From positions 1-21,520 of the forward strand of contig JAJZQR010000070.1 of assembly GCA_021806765.1 (NCBI GenBank): DNA of 21,520 nt, read 5' to 3'. The stretch's first letter is position 1; each line of letters begins with the position of its first letter. The translations under genes were made by a program, and so were the position numbers. Below the pieces are notes generated by a model. It saw nothing but the letters and a program-made list of their open reading frames with translations. It did not search any database and was not told where the DNA came from. The DNA comes from Chloroflexota bacterium (GTDB taxonomy: Bacteria; Chloroflexota; UBA6077). Below, piece by piece: positions 6,328-15,073 of this stretch.

Positions 6328-9144
6328 TCATGGTGCGATCTCAGGAGGTACTAATGCCTCCGGGGGTATCACGCTGGGACTTTTCTCTCCAGGCACCTGC
6401 CAGAGGGCTTCGAGGAAACCGCCATCACTTCGGCCAGAGTAACCAACGGACAAGGAATGGGGCCCGGCAGACAAGTGAACCGTTCCAGTAGTCTGCTGGT
6501 TCGCCCAGTTGTCGCCGCCGTTCGTCACCACGGACTTGCCGTCGATGGTGATCTCGGTCTGGCCGGTCGACCGCAGGCTGAAACTGTATCCGCCATCGCT
6601 CGGGACGTTCAAGGTTCCTTTCCACCGGACGTTCACCGGTCCCTGGCCACCAAATAGTTCGCTGAGGTCCCGGAACCCGATGGTCCGGTCACGCCGCTCG
6701 ATAGTAGTCCCGCCTTCGGTCCACGAAGCGCGGAGGTTTCCGGCCAACTCCCGAAAGTCCAACCATTGTGCCGGGATCACCGACATCGGCTGATCCGGGG
6801 GCTGCCACTCCAGCTTCACCCGGCTGCCGGGGTCCGGCAGCCGGCCCTCGATCTGAATGGAGTGCCATCCTGGCCCTAGGGTCAGTTGCCGGCCTTCGAC
6901 CAAGAGTGCAGCGTCGATCGCCAGGGCCGAAACCGGGCCGTCGGCATGGAACCGGTAGCTGCCCCCCTGCTCCAGGTAGATGCTGCCGGACCAGGTGGCG
7001 TTTGTAGGATAGGTTTGCGCACCTCCTCCGAGAGCAGAAGCGTCAGGCTCCGTTCTCTCAGTGTCTCCGTAGCGGGCAGTCAACCCCTGCCAGCGGGTGA
7101 TCTCCGCTCTGGGGACTCGCAGCGCGGTGAAGGCCACATGGTCGGCACCTCCTGTCACCTCTTCCATCGCCGCGGTTGGGTACAGAGAACGTAGCAGAGG
7201 AAGGTATTGGGACATGTTGGGGAAGACCAGGAAGGCCAGGTCGTGATCCGCGGGGACAGCGAGGGGCAGTCTCAGTGCCGGATTCAGCAGACTGTCCCCC
7301 TCCACGTTCGGAGCCAGGAAACGGGTTATCGACGAATCGAAGTACAGTTGTGGAGCGGCCAAGCTGTATACCCTGTAACCTGACCCCAGAGACGCTACAT
7401 ACCGTCCCTGCATCGTCCCCGATTCCCAGGGCATCGACTTCACTGCCCTCTCGTAGTAGTTGGCAATGTCGCTGTACCCAGCGATAAGGGGCAGCCCAAC
7501 GGAAACCACCAACAAGACCGGCGCGAGACCTATGGAAACCAGCCGTGGGCCGACATTGATCAGCCAGTCCAACACCAGTGCCACTCCCGCAAGTGCTGCC
7601 AAAGCGGCCGGCAGGAGCCGGTGGGATTGGGGCGAGGCGATAGTGAGGACGCCCCCGAAGAGCACCACTGTCCAGTACCAGAGAGCCAGCATCGCGTACC
7701 GATCATCCTTGATTCGCAGCAGCATCAGCACCAGGCCGAGGGCGACCAGGGGTCCGAGTACGACCGCTAGCATGGGGGCACCCGCGAAGCCGTAGAAAGG
7801 GCCGAAGTCGTGGCCGGCAAAAAAGTAAGAGAGGTTCGCCTTCAGTTGCCCCAGCAACACAACTCCCCAACTGGAGGTGTGGTAGGTTGGGAAGGCCCAC
7901 TCCTTGTTATTAAAGATTAGCCGGCCCATGGCATGCTCGGAATAGGGGTCGTTCTGGCCCAGCATGTAGACTGGAATGGGGATCAGCGCCATTGCCCCGC
8001 CAATCCCCGAGAGTACCCCACCCCTGATCCAGGCACGCCAATCTGAACGTCGTGTAACTAGCAGGTACACGAAGTACAGAGCTATCGTGACCGCGACCAG
8101 TGCCCCACTGAAGGCGAAGTATACGGCAAGGCCTCCCACGACACCGGAGGCCAACCACCAGAAAGCCTTCCGGCTTTCCTGCCCTCGTCGCAAGCAGTAC
8201 AGGCTGACGCAGGTCAGCAGCGGGATTTGGTTCACATTCAGCGCGAGGCGGCTGAAGTTGACGTGGACGGCGCTTCCCGCGAGCAGGGCCAACGCGATCA
8301 CTGCCGGCCGCACCCGGAAGAGCCTCCGCATCAGCAGGTAGAAGGCGGGGAGGGTGACCACGCCTGCCAGCGCAGAGTAGAGACGGATAGCCGTGATCGT
8401 CCTGCCGAAGAGGGCCAGGAGTGGGGCCTCAAGATAGAAGGAAAGGGCGCGGTCCCCAAGAAAGGCGGTGCCGAAGGGGTTCGGACCCTTTCCCTGGAGG
8501 ACCGAAATGGCGACCAGCGCCTCGCCCGTCTCGTCGCCATGGATGCCGCTCGGGATGCCGTCCAGGTTGTACAGCCTCAACAGGCCCCCGACCAGAACGA
8601 TGCAGGTGACAACCACTACCTCTCGAGTCTGCCACCCAGATGATACCGCTTTCCTCCAGAGGACAAGCGGCTGGATAGGCCACAGCTCCCTGGGCACTGC
8701 CGCCGTCAGTGCCAGCAGCATGCTCATGACCCATGCTCCTAAGGTGATACGAGCCGATGCGGTGTTGATGGTGGCCAACGAAACCAGGAGGAGGATCGCT
8801 GACAGGCCTCCAATGGCGGGCCGGATCAGCAGGCTGGGTGTCGCTGCCTGGAGGAAGTGAGGAGTCGCCATTCGCCAGGGCCGACGATTTGGAGACATTA
8901 TCCATAGGACAAGAAGGACTGCAGCGAACGCCAGAAGCCCGATACCATAGAGTAGAGCTGCTGCCGTTCCATCCCTTCGGGACACCAGCATGTACTGGCC
9001 GCCGATCGGTGTCCCTAAAGACAGCAGCAGCAACAGGGCTGCAACTGTGTGCAGGGGCCGATGGCGGTCATCTAGCGATGGCGCGGAGGTCGTTGTTATG
9101 ATCTCCGGCGTGCCGTCTCGTTGCCCTTCCGTGGACACAGTCAC
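6328..9144 (-). CDS. GT-C family (ArnT/PMT-like) membrane glycosyltransferase with two C-terminal PA14-like domains
   Basis: 938 residues from GTG 9144, chosen because GGAGG at 9153-9157 lies eight bases upstream; the frame stays open up to 9264, but the extra 40 residues look non-native. Hydrophobic segments occur at about 31-50, 60-83, 113-128, 136-152 and 178-190. Next comes the GT-C signature RLYNLDGIPSGIHGDETGEA (190-209), whose D204-E205 is the expected catalytic acid pair, and then FYLEAPLLALFG and IRLYSALAGV as in GT39/ArnT-like enzymes. About eight further membrane segments run to about 555. From about 560 the protein is soluble. Residues about 684-795 and 800-935 are two related PA14-like beta domains, each with a GGSYRF/GGYSFSL strand, an ID-x-A/G-x-L/S-V strand, a GPGWHS/GPHSLS turn, and a closing VIP. 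PA14 folds often bind glycans, so these may hold acceptor or product outside the membrane. Substrate unknown. Confidence 0.9.
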   Translation of the reverse strand: MTVSTEGQRDGTPEIITTTSAPSLDDRHRPLHTVAALLLLLSLGTPIGGQYMLVSRRDGTAAALLYGIGLLAFAAVLLVLWIMSPNRRPWRMATPHFLQAATPSLLIRPAIGGLSAILLLVSLATINTASARITLGAWVMSMLLALTAAVPRELWPIQPLVLWRKAVSSGWQTREVVVVTCIVLVGGLLRLYNLDGIPSGIHGDETGEALVAISVLQGKGPNPFGTAFLGDRALSFYLEAPLLALFGRTITAIRLYSALAGVVTLPAFYLLMRRLFRVRPAVIALALLAGSAVHVNFSRLALNVNQIPLLTCVSLYCLRRGQESRKAFWWLASGVVGGLAVYFAFSGALVAVTIALYFVYLLVTRRSDWRAWIRGGVLSGIGGAMALIPIPVYMLGQNDPYSEHAMGRLIFNNKEWAFPTYHTSSWGVVLLGQLKANLSYFFAGHDFGPFYGFAGAPMLAVVLGPLVALGLVLMLLRIKDDRYAMLALWYWTVVLFGGVLTIASPQSHRLLPAALAALAGVALVLDWLINVGPRLVSIGLAPVLLVVSVGLPLIAGYSDIANYYERAVKSMPWESGTMQGRYVASLGSGYRVYSLAAPQLYFDSSITRFLAPNVEGDSLLNPALRLPLAVPADHDLAFLVFPNMSQYLPLLRSLYPTAAMEEVTGGADHVAFTALRVPRAEITRWQGLTARYGDTERTEPDASALGGGAQTYPTNATWSGSIYLEQGGSYRFHADGPVSALAIDAALLVEGRQLTLGPGWHSIQIEGRLPDPGSRVKLEWQPPDQPMSVIPAQWLDFRELAGNLRASWTEGGTTIERRDRTIGFRDLSELFGGQGPVNVRWKGTLNVPSDGGYSFSLRSTGQTEITIDGKSVVTNGGDNWANQQTTGTVHLSAGPHSLSVGYSGRSDGGFLEALWQVPGEKSPSVIPPEALVPPEIAP

Positions 9145-9152
9145 CTGCGTAA

Positions 9153-9157
9153 CCTCC
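9153..9157 (-). promoter_or_regulatory. Ribosome binding site deciding the GTG start at 9144
   Basis: GGAGG on the minus strand, eight bases before GTG 9144. It is the only strong Shine-Dalgarno sequence near the N terminus and favours this start over the in-frame codon at 9264. Confidence 0.65.
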
Positions 9158-9270
9158 ACGTGATCACTTCTACCTGCTTGCCCACAACTGCATCCACTTG
9201 CCGCGGGTGTCTCCCACAGACTTGCCCCACATCGTCCAGGAAGGGACGTCTTGCCTACAATCAATAGCTG

Positions 9271-9287
9271 CAGGAGCCCGGCTCCTG
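9271..9287. repeat. Perfect 7-bp stem inverted repeat between GT2 and GT-C genes
   Basis: CAGGAGC and GCTCCTG flank a three-base spacer in the 151-base gap between the GT2 stop (9296) and the GTG start at 9144. No run of T follows on either strand, so it is not a classic intrinsic terminator. The transcript could fold here as an attenuating or RNase-protective hairpin. The rest of the gap shows no gene. Confidence 0.45.
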
Positions 9288-9295
9288 TCCGCGAC

Positions 9296-10711
9296 CTACG
9301 GTTTCTTGCCGAGCAGCCTCTTCAGAGCGAAGTAGAGGCGGAAGGGAAGGGTGGCGTGATACCTTTCCAGGTTCCCCTGGAGTTGGGCGATCAGCCGCTC
9401 CTTACCCTCCAGCTCCCGGGCATAGAAGGCATCCTTGTCGGCAAGGGCCTTCTCAAGATAGGCCAGATGGTCCCGGAGGCGCTGGAGCGAGGCCTCTACC
9501 GGCACCCCTTCAGCAGCCCACCCCCGAGCCTCGGAGAGCCTGCCCACCGACATCCGATGGACGGCGATGCCGATCTCTCGAGGATCCCGTCCGTCCTGAA
9601 ACCGATCGTCGGGACGCCAGGTTCTATCGACTCGCAGATCGATGCGGAGGGGCCCGCTATTTACCCTTGGCACCGGGAAGAAGAGTTGTCTCACCTCCCA
9701 AGGGGTGCGGAAGAAGGCGTGGCCGGCCAGTTGCCCCGCTGCCCGGACCTCCAGGTGGAGGGGTCTTTCGGCCAGATCGGGGTGAGAGGCCGCAGCCACC
9801 AGTTCGAGGACTGCTTCTTCTCCCCGAGGCGGCTCGAGGTAGCACCAGGCCTCTTTTCCGGTGCAGGTGTAGTCGGTCTCGGCGGCGAACCAGCCCGACC
9901 CGACGGGTAGTTCACGCTGGTCAGCGCGGAACTCCACCCGCGGCCGCACGAAGCGCCGTAGGAAGAGCTGGTCGTGCCACTTCTCGAGAAAGCGCCGCTG
10001 GTTCTCGGCGATGATCCTCTGCCGCTCCGGGAGGGGCGTGCCGAACAGCTGGTGGTGGACCAGGCAGTCGGGGGTGTAGACCACCCGGAAACCCGCCGCC
10101 CGGGCCCGGTAGCAGTAGTCGGTGTCCTCGTGGTAGCCAAACCCGTAGGACTCATCGAGTGGGCCAACGGCTTCCAGGACGGCCCTCTTGATCAGCATGC
10201 AGTGGCCGCCGACGTAGCACACCTCCCGCTCTTCCGAGAGACTGGGATCGTCCACTTCCATCCTGTCCCCTATCATGCGGGCCGATCCGTCGAAGGCCAT
10301 GTAGGCTCCCGCCACCTGGATTCGCCCGTCGGGCCCCACGATCTTGCCACCCGCGATCCCCACGTCGGCCGCTCGCTCCGCAGCATCAATCAATGCCGAC
10401 AGCCAGCCGGGTGTGACGGTGGTATCGTTGTTGAGCAGCAGGACGTAATCACCGGTGGCGGTCGCTATTCCACGGTTGGCGGCACGCAGGAAGCCCTCGT
10501 TATTGTCGTTGGCGATGACCGAGTCCGCCCCGAAACGCTCCCGCAGGTAGGCGATGGTATCGTCCGTGGAGGCGTTGTCCACGAAGATCAACTGGTGGGG
10601 CTCGGGGGTGTTGGAGACAATGCTATCCAGACACCGCCCGGTCTGCTCCAGCCGGTTGTAGGTGACGATGACTATGCTGGTGAGTTTGGGCGTTTGTGGA
10701 GAGCTGGTCAA
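9296..10711 (-). CDS. Family 2 glycosyltransferase with C-terminal accessory module and coiled-coil tail
   Basis: 471 residues. The GT-A core is complete: TSIVIVTYNR (11-20), FVDNASTDDT (43-52), NEGFLRAANRG (71-81), YVLLLNNDTTVTPGW (89-103) with the metal-binding acid, CYVGGHCMLIKR (165-176) and FGYHEDTDYCYRARAAGF (191-208). After the core, at about 270-390, comes the same beta-rich module as in three neighbours (GSGWFAAE..., ending DPREIGIAVHRMSVG), here in normal order and outside the catalytic domain. Residues about 405-452 form a charged heptad-like coiled coil, followed by a basic, amphipathic tail (LPFRLYFALKRLLGKK) that could touch the membrane. The start is TTG at 10711, with GGAG four bases upstream; no better start is seen. 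A promoter-like element lies 120 bases upstream. The role is cytosolic sugar transfer onto a lipid-linked glycan; the coiled coil could mediate oligomerisation. Donor unknown. Confidence 0.92.
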   Translation of the reverse strand: MTSSPQTPKLTSIVIVTYNRLEQTGRCLDSIVSNTPEPHQLIFVDNASTDDTIAYLRERFGADSVIANDNNEGFLRAANRGIATATGDYVLLLNNDTTVTPGWLSALIDAAERAADVGIAGGKIVGPDGRIQVAGAYMAFDGSARMIGDRMEVDDPSLSEEREVCYVGGHCMLIKRAVLEAVGPLDESYGFGYHEDTDYCYRARAAGFRVVYTPDCLVHHQLFGTPLPERQRIIAENQRRFLEKWHDQLFLRRFVRPRVEFRADQRELPVGSGWFAAETDYTCTGKEAWCYLEPPRGEEAVLELVAAASHPDLAERPLHLEVRAAGQLAGHAFFRTPWEVRQLFFPVPRVNSGPLRIDLRVDRTWRPDDRFQDGRDPREIGIAVHRMSVGRLSEARGWAAEGVPVEASLQRLRDHLAYLEKALADKDAFYARELEGKERLIAQLQGNLERYHATLPFRLYFALKRLLGKKP

Positions 10712-10832
10712 CTTGCTCCAGGTCGCTACAGGTTATGGCTAGACAAAGGCGTCCACCACAGCTGGAGGTTCGCGATCATGAGTTGATCCGGCCACCGGCC
10801 AACAGGGAATCCGCAAGCCAGCGGGCACGGAT

Positions 10833-10861
10833 ATTATAGGGGGGCAGGTCGTGGGTCACAA
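10833..10861 (-). promoter_or_regulatory. Sigma70-like promoter upstream of the GT2 at 10711
   Basis: On the minus strand TTGTGA (10861-10856) and TATAAT (10838-10833) are separated by exactly 17 bases: a consensus -10 and a -35 matching four of six positions. Transcription would start near 10826, leaving a leader of about 115 bases before TTG 10711. It lies in the 191-base gap downstream of the YfhO-like gene, so it could give the downstream glycosyltransferase/methyltransferase operon expression separate from the upstream membrane-protein genes. Confidence 0.6.
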
Positions 10862-10902
10862 ATTGAACTGCGGAGCAAACACTCTCACCAATGCCAGCCC
10901 GG

Positions 10903-12981
10903 CTACGACTGAAGGCCGTTCCTGCGGTATCGGGCGAAGGCCCACACTGCGGCGGCGCATAAGGCGAGCGACGTGGCGGTGATCCAGAGACCCTCTCTCA
11001 GCAGGAGCGGTTCGTAGCTCAAGCGCACGGAGTGATTGCCCGCGGTATCGATAGGTATGGCTCTAACCCAACCGTTGGCCACGTAGGTGGGGACCTGCGC
11101 TCCGTCAACCTGGGCAGTCCATCCGGGGTAATAGGCATCGTTTATCACCAGAAAGCCGCTGCCGTTGGTATCGACCTCTAGTTCGATCTCTGTATTCCCA
11201 TAAGAGACGATCCGATCTGAAGACCTTGCCTGGTCCAGCCTTGGCCCTATCGGTGAGGTAGATGGGTAGTTCTCCAGAAGCACGGTATCGGCGGGGTTCA
11301 CCCTTTCTGCCAGTATAGTGTCGAGTGCCGCGACGTTATCGTCCATAACGGTGGCCTTGGAGACCAGATAGACTCGAGGTAGGGTCCTCAGTACCTCGTA
11401 CACGTGTACTGCCGTCTCGGTCCGCGGGTCCAGCATGGCTATGGGGCTGGTGAAGGCTAGTCTCAGTTCATCCGAATGTTGCCACAGCTCGAGGTTTGTC
11501 AGCACGTACTTCACGTTGAAGGCTCTCAGCACGGGCAGGTGATCGAGCAGGTTACGCAGCTGGATGTCGGCGAGTTTTCCCTGCAGTTCTTTTCCCTCGG
11601 GTGACCCGTCGGCATCGATTAGGCCATAGGTCTCCGCGGAACTGCTCCCCATATAGGACAGGGCAATAGCTTGTCGGGTCGACTGGAGCACCTCATATCC
11701 ATCAATGGACTGAAGTCCATATTGGGTGGCGAAATTGGGCGACAAGACCTCTGCCATGTAGCGGTACCGGAAGTTGAGTTGGGTTGGACCCTCCTCGTCC
11801 ACTTTGTTCGGATCCCCGCCTGCCAGCAGTGTGAGAATGAGATTCATGGCCAGGCTCGGCTTGTAGGACATGACCCTGAACAGGGATCTGTCCTGAGAAA
11901 GGAAGACAGCCGTTGCCGGTGGCCTGTCGAGTCCCGGTTGGCGTGCGGTCACACTCATGCCCACACCCAGTAGCAGGACAGACGTGATGCCTACCGAGAG
12001 CAGCCCGAAGGTGGTGCGCGTTACTCGCTCGGTATACCTGGCATACACTATCCAGAAGGTGAGAGGGATGGCGACCAGCGCAAGGCCGATGCGGGGTCTG
12101 AGGGGATTGACGGAGCCCAACCTGTGCGCATCAGCAAATGCCCCAAAGGATATCCCGAGGGGTGATCCGGAGACCCAGACCGCGCCGGCCGCTAGGATCA
12201 GGGCCACGATCAGGCTGCTGCCCAATGCCACCCTTTTCAGCCGCACTGCAACGTTTTTCCTCAAGCTACTTAGGCCGACCGCCCTGGAAATCCAATAGGG
12301 TGGAAGCGCCAACAAGGACGGAACAAGGCCGTACTTGTAGTAACCAGGCTGGATTCCATCCGGGTGGGGCTCGCCTGCCCCGTTGAGAGCCTCGATAGGT
12401 ACCCACTCGCCAAGCTTCTCGGTCGCTGCATACATGTAGCGCTCATCCGGGCTATAGAGGTGGCCGCCAGCACTGAAGATGTAGAGACTCGCGAAGGCGG
12501 CGAAGATGAGGAGAGGCGCGGCATGTTTCTTATGCAGCCAAGGCGCAACTCGGCCGTCGAGGCTGGCGTTCCACACCAGAGTTGCCTCTTGATAAACCAA
12601 CATGATCAGCAACGGAGTCCAACGTACAAGGGCATTGGGTATCGGGTTCCCGGTCAGGTAGTGGAAGGTTTCGTCCGATTGGTACGCCGCGATCGAAAAG
12701 GGAGCGCAGAACAGTAACGCGATGGCTGGGGCGGAGACCTTAGCGATCAAGATGTGAACGGGCAGACCTGAGACATGCCTGAGCCACAAGGCGAATAGAG
12801 ACTGCCAAATCAACAGAGCGGCTCCCAGGCCAAGGAGCATTGCCAGCCACGCTCTACTTACGGTTGTGGGTGTGGTCCTGCCGAGCTCCAAGGAAGTGTA
12901 GAGCACAGCCCAAGAGAAGATGCCAATTCCAGAGAGCGTCACTCCAACGATAGGCCCTCGATTGTCCTGGGTTCTTGTCAC
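10903..12981 (-). CDS. YfhO-like membrane protein, apparent GT-C front half fused to a YfhO back half
   Basis: 692 residues. Front half: hydrophobic segments at about 11-32, 45-68, 77-100, 119-135 and 153-172, then an extracytoplasmic loop with GGHLYSPDERYMYAATE (172-188) and YKYGLVPSLLALPPYWISRA (215-234), as in ArnT-like GT-C proteins. It resembles the first loop of the protein encoded at 2077-1. Back half: from about 285 (NPLRPRIGLALVA) through LLLGVGMS to the large soluble region of about 345-660 with SPNFATQYGLQSIDGYEVLQ (414-433), FNVKYVLTN (488-496) and the YfhO hallmark GFLVINDAYYPGWTAQVDG (609-627), then a final membrane helix. The central membrane segments expected in full-length YfhO (usually more than 800 residues) are missing. 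YfhO proteins are implicated in sugar transfer to surface polymers. GTG at 12981 is preceded by GCAGG. Whether it is an active enzyme is uncertain. Confidence 0.85.
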   Translation of the reverse strand: MTRTQDNRGPIVGVTLSGIGIFSWAVLYTSLELGRTTPTTVSRAWLAMLLGLGAALLIWQSLFALWLRHVSGLPVHILIAKVSAPAIALLFCAPFSIAAYQSDETFHYLTGNPIPNALVRWTPLLIMLVYQEATLVWNASLDGRVAPWLHKKHAAPLLIFAAFASLYIFSAGGHLYSPDERYMYAATEKLGEWVPIEALNGAGEPHPDGIQPGYYKYGLVPSLLALPPYWISRAVGLSSLRKNVAVRLKRVALGSSLIVALILAAGAVWVSGSPLGISFGAFADAHRLGSVNPLRPRIGLALVAIPLTFWIVYARYTERVTRTTFGLLSVGITSVLLLGVGMSVTARQPGLDRPPATAVFLSQDRSLFRVMSYKPSLAMNLILTLLAGGDPNKVDEEGPTQLNFRYRYMAEVLSPNFATQYGLQSIDGYEVLQSTRQAIALSYMGSSSAETYGLIDADGSPEGKELQGKLADIQLRNLLDHLPVLRAFNVKYVLTNLELWQHSDELRLAFTSPIAMLDPRTETAVHVYEVLRTLPRVYLVSKATVMDDNVAALDTILAERVNPADTVLLENYPSTSPIGPRLDQARSSDRIVSYGNTEIELEVDTNGSGFLVINDAYYPGWTAQVDGAQVPTYVANGWVRAIPIDTAGNHSVRLSYEPLLLREGLWITATSLALCAAAVWAFARYRRNGLQS

Positions 12982-13093
12982 CCTGCGCCTGCCTGTTGTC
13001 GGAGATAGGATTTCGCTCTGCCCGATCTACGACCGTCCAGCATTGAAAGTATGCCTCCATCAGACCTGATCATGCTGTCGATGCCCCTTCGAC

Positions 13094-15073
13094 CTATCTG
13101 GGTCTACTGCTCTGGAGTCCTGAGTTGGTGAGTCCGGGTTCGGCCAACAGGGCGAAACCGAGAGCCAGGAGGAACGCGACCACTGATGCGTATCCGAAGG
13201 GACGCGCCCGATCATCGAAGGTCATGTCCAACGGTCTGAAGAAGGCGATCGCATCCTCAGGCCACGCCATGGAGACTGGGTACGCGATCTCCAGCCTGCC
13301 CTCGCGATAGTAGGTCATCGCGGGCAACGGCATCGGGTGCTCCAGAACGGTCTGTATCGACAGATAGCCGTTGTCGGTCAGCACCTGGGTAGACCCTGGA
13401 CGGTGCGTGGCGGTTGGGTTGGCGAGGATATCGCCCTCGCGGGCTACTATCAGTATCAGGAGTACCAACCCCACATGCCTGGCGATGGCGAAGGGTCTTC
13501 GAGATGCCAGGCGATGAAAAGACGTGTGAAGGCCATAGGCTGCGGTGAGCAACAGGAAGGGCAGTCCAAAGGAAGCATGCCGAAAGAAGTCCGCAAAGTG
13601 GGAGGTGTTGGTCACCGCAGGGCTGATGAAGAACACCGCCACGCTGTTTCCGATGCCCGACACAGCAAGCGCTAAGAGCTGCCTGCCTTTGAAAGCCATC
13701 GCTACAACACCGAGCAGGACGGCCACGAAACACAGGACGAGGAAAGCCAGTGCCCACGGGGCATCTAGGCCCAGACCTCGTTGGTAGAAGCCCAGGGCAT
13801 CGGCACCTCGAAGAATGTCATAGTTCTGGATGGGATGGTCCCAGCGCAGGGTGCCATTGTAGTTCTGGGGCCAGAGGAACCCGAAGTTGACCATCCAGAC
13901 AGCCGACATCGGTACCAGGACAGCGGCGAAGGACAGGATGTAGACAGCGAGGAGTCTTCTCTTGGGGCGGGACGCCACCATCCCAACAGCGAGGCAGCCT
14001 GCGTAGAGGATGCCTTCGGGACGAGTTAGGCTGAGTAGCCCGCTGGCGATGCCGGCGATGGCCCACCGTCGTGGCCGTTCTCTTCCATTCAGCGCGCGAA
14101 GATAGGTATGGGCGGCAAGGCACACACCTGTCAGAAGAAGAGGGTCAGGGTCTGGCAAGTTGAGCACCCAGAACCGCAAGTAGGGGAAAAGAGATGCCAG
14201 TGTCGCGAACACCAGGGCAGTCAGTCTCGAGCCGATGGCGGTCCGCAACAGTAGGTAGATAGACAGCGGGAACAGAACACTGGCGAGAAAGGAAGGGAGG
14301 TGGGCTGCTGCGGAGTTGTGTCCGACTAGTGCGAAGGCGGCCCTCAGCAGCAGGGGAGACAGCGGAAGATCGTAAATGTAGGGAGGACCTCCCGCGATGA
14401 CGGTGGGAGCCTCGGTGATGGTGACTGGATAGCTGATGCCCGATGCGATGGCATCCGCGACCGCCCAGACTCGAGGGAACAGGTCTCCCAAAGGCACCAG
14501 GTAAACCGAGGCTTGCAGGATTCCGATCAGCAACATGGCTAGGGGTACAGCGACGTCGGCCGACCCGGCGTAGATGCGGTGCTTCACAGGACTCTTGCCA
14601 TGCAGGAGGAAGGTGACTGCGAGTAGCTTCAGCAGGAACAGCAACAGGACCCCGAGGAGCATTCCCACAGACGGGAACGGCTCCAGAGGGGAGAAGAGAT
14701 GCCAGGGCCAGCTGCCCAAGTCTGGTCTGAGCTGAAGCACTATCAGTTCGGCTGATAGAATGACGAGAACGGGGATGTCCGCCATCCAGAGTGGGATTCC
14801 GTGGCTGATCCCGCGGAGGTCTCCGGACAGGAGCGGAAGGATGATGCACAGGGACATGCCGCAGAAGACCGTCAGTGCGGTTATGGCCCACAAAAGCCAC
14901 AGCGACGGATAAGCGAATTGCGACACTGGGCCAAGGACAATCCGCGCCATGCAATAGGCGGCGATGCCCGCCTCCAGCAAAGTCAGAGCCGCATAGCTGC
15001 CCAACTGCAACTTGGTGTTGATTGCACCAATTGGCTTCTGTGGTGGCGTCCACGTGTTCATGTCCGCAGTCAA
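13094..15073 (-). CDS. Polytopic membrane protein, GT-C-like, second copy of a tandem pair
   Basis: 659 residues and more than ten hydrophobic segments. The acidic loop AVADAIASGISYPVT (about 208-222) comes before PPYIYDLPLSPLLLRA and GHNSAAAHLPSF, an arrangement like the first catalytic loop of GT-C transferases although the canonical D/E pair is not obvious. Other landmarks are LNLPDPDPLLLTG, RPEGILYAG, NFGFLWPQNYNGTLR, HFADFFRHASFGLPFL and REGDILANPTATHRPG, all in loops and all shared with the gene just upstream. A last loop (WPEDAIAFFRPLDMTFDD) precedes the C-terminal helix. TTG at 15073 overlaps the upstream stop as TTGA; ATG at 15061 is the alternative start. I do not recognise a named family. 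A glycosyltransferase or glycan-polymer role is inferred from topology and context. Confidence 0.85.
   Translation of the reverse strand: MTADMNTWTPPQKPIGAINTKLQLGSYAALTLLEAGIAAYCMARIVLGPVSQFAYPSLWLLWAITALTVFCGMSLCIILPLLSGDLRGISHGIPLWMADIPVLVILSAELIVLQLRPDLGSWPWHLFSPLEPFPSVGMLLGVLLLFLLKLLAVTFLLHGKSPVKHRIYAGSADVAVPLAMLLIGILQASVYLVPLGDLFPRVWAVADAIASGISYPVTITEAPTVIAGGPPYIYDLPLSPLLLRAAFALVGHNSAAAHLPSFLASVLFPLSIYLLLRTAIGSRLTALVFATLASLFPYLRFWVLNLPDPDPLLLTGVCLAAHTYLRALNGRERPRRWAIAGIASGLLSLTRPEGILYAGCLAVGMVASRPKRRLLAVYILSFAAVLVPMSAVWMVNFGFLWPQNYNGTLRWDHPIQNYDILRGADALGFYQRGLGLDAPWALAFLVLCFVAVLLGVVAMAFKGRQLLALAVSGIGNSVAVFFISPAVTNTSHFADFFRHASFGLPFLLLTAAYGLHTSFHRLASRRPFAIARHVGLVLLILIVAREGDILANPTATHRPGSTQVLTDNGYLSIQTVLEHPMPLPAMTYYREGRLEIAYPVSMAWPEDAIAFFRPLDMTFDDRARPFGYASVVAFLLALGFALLAEPGLTNSGLQSSRPR

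Noticed and set aside
6328..9144. Shared GFY...RW / DxRELGV module in the PA14-bearing transferase
   Set aside because: Its C-terminal domains have PA14-like strands and lack both end motifs of the shared module.
12982..13093. Small gene or promoter between the tandem pair and the YfhO-like gene
   Set aside because: The 112-base gap shows no convincing -10/-35 pair and no coding signal, so these genes may simply be cotranscribed.
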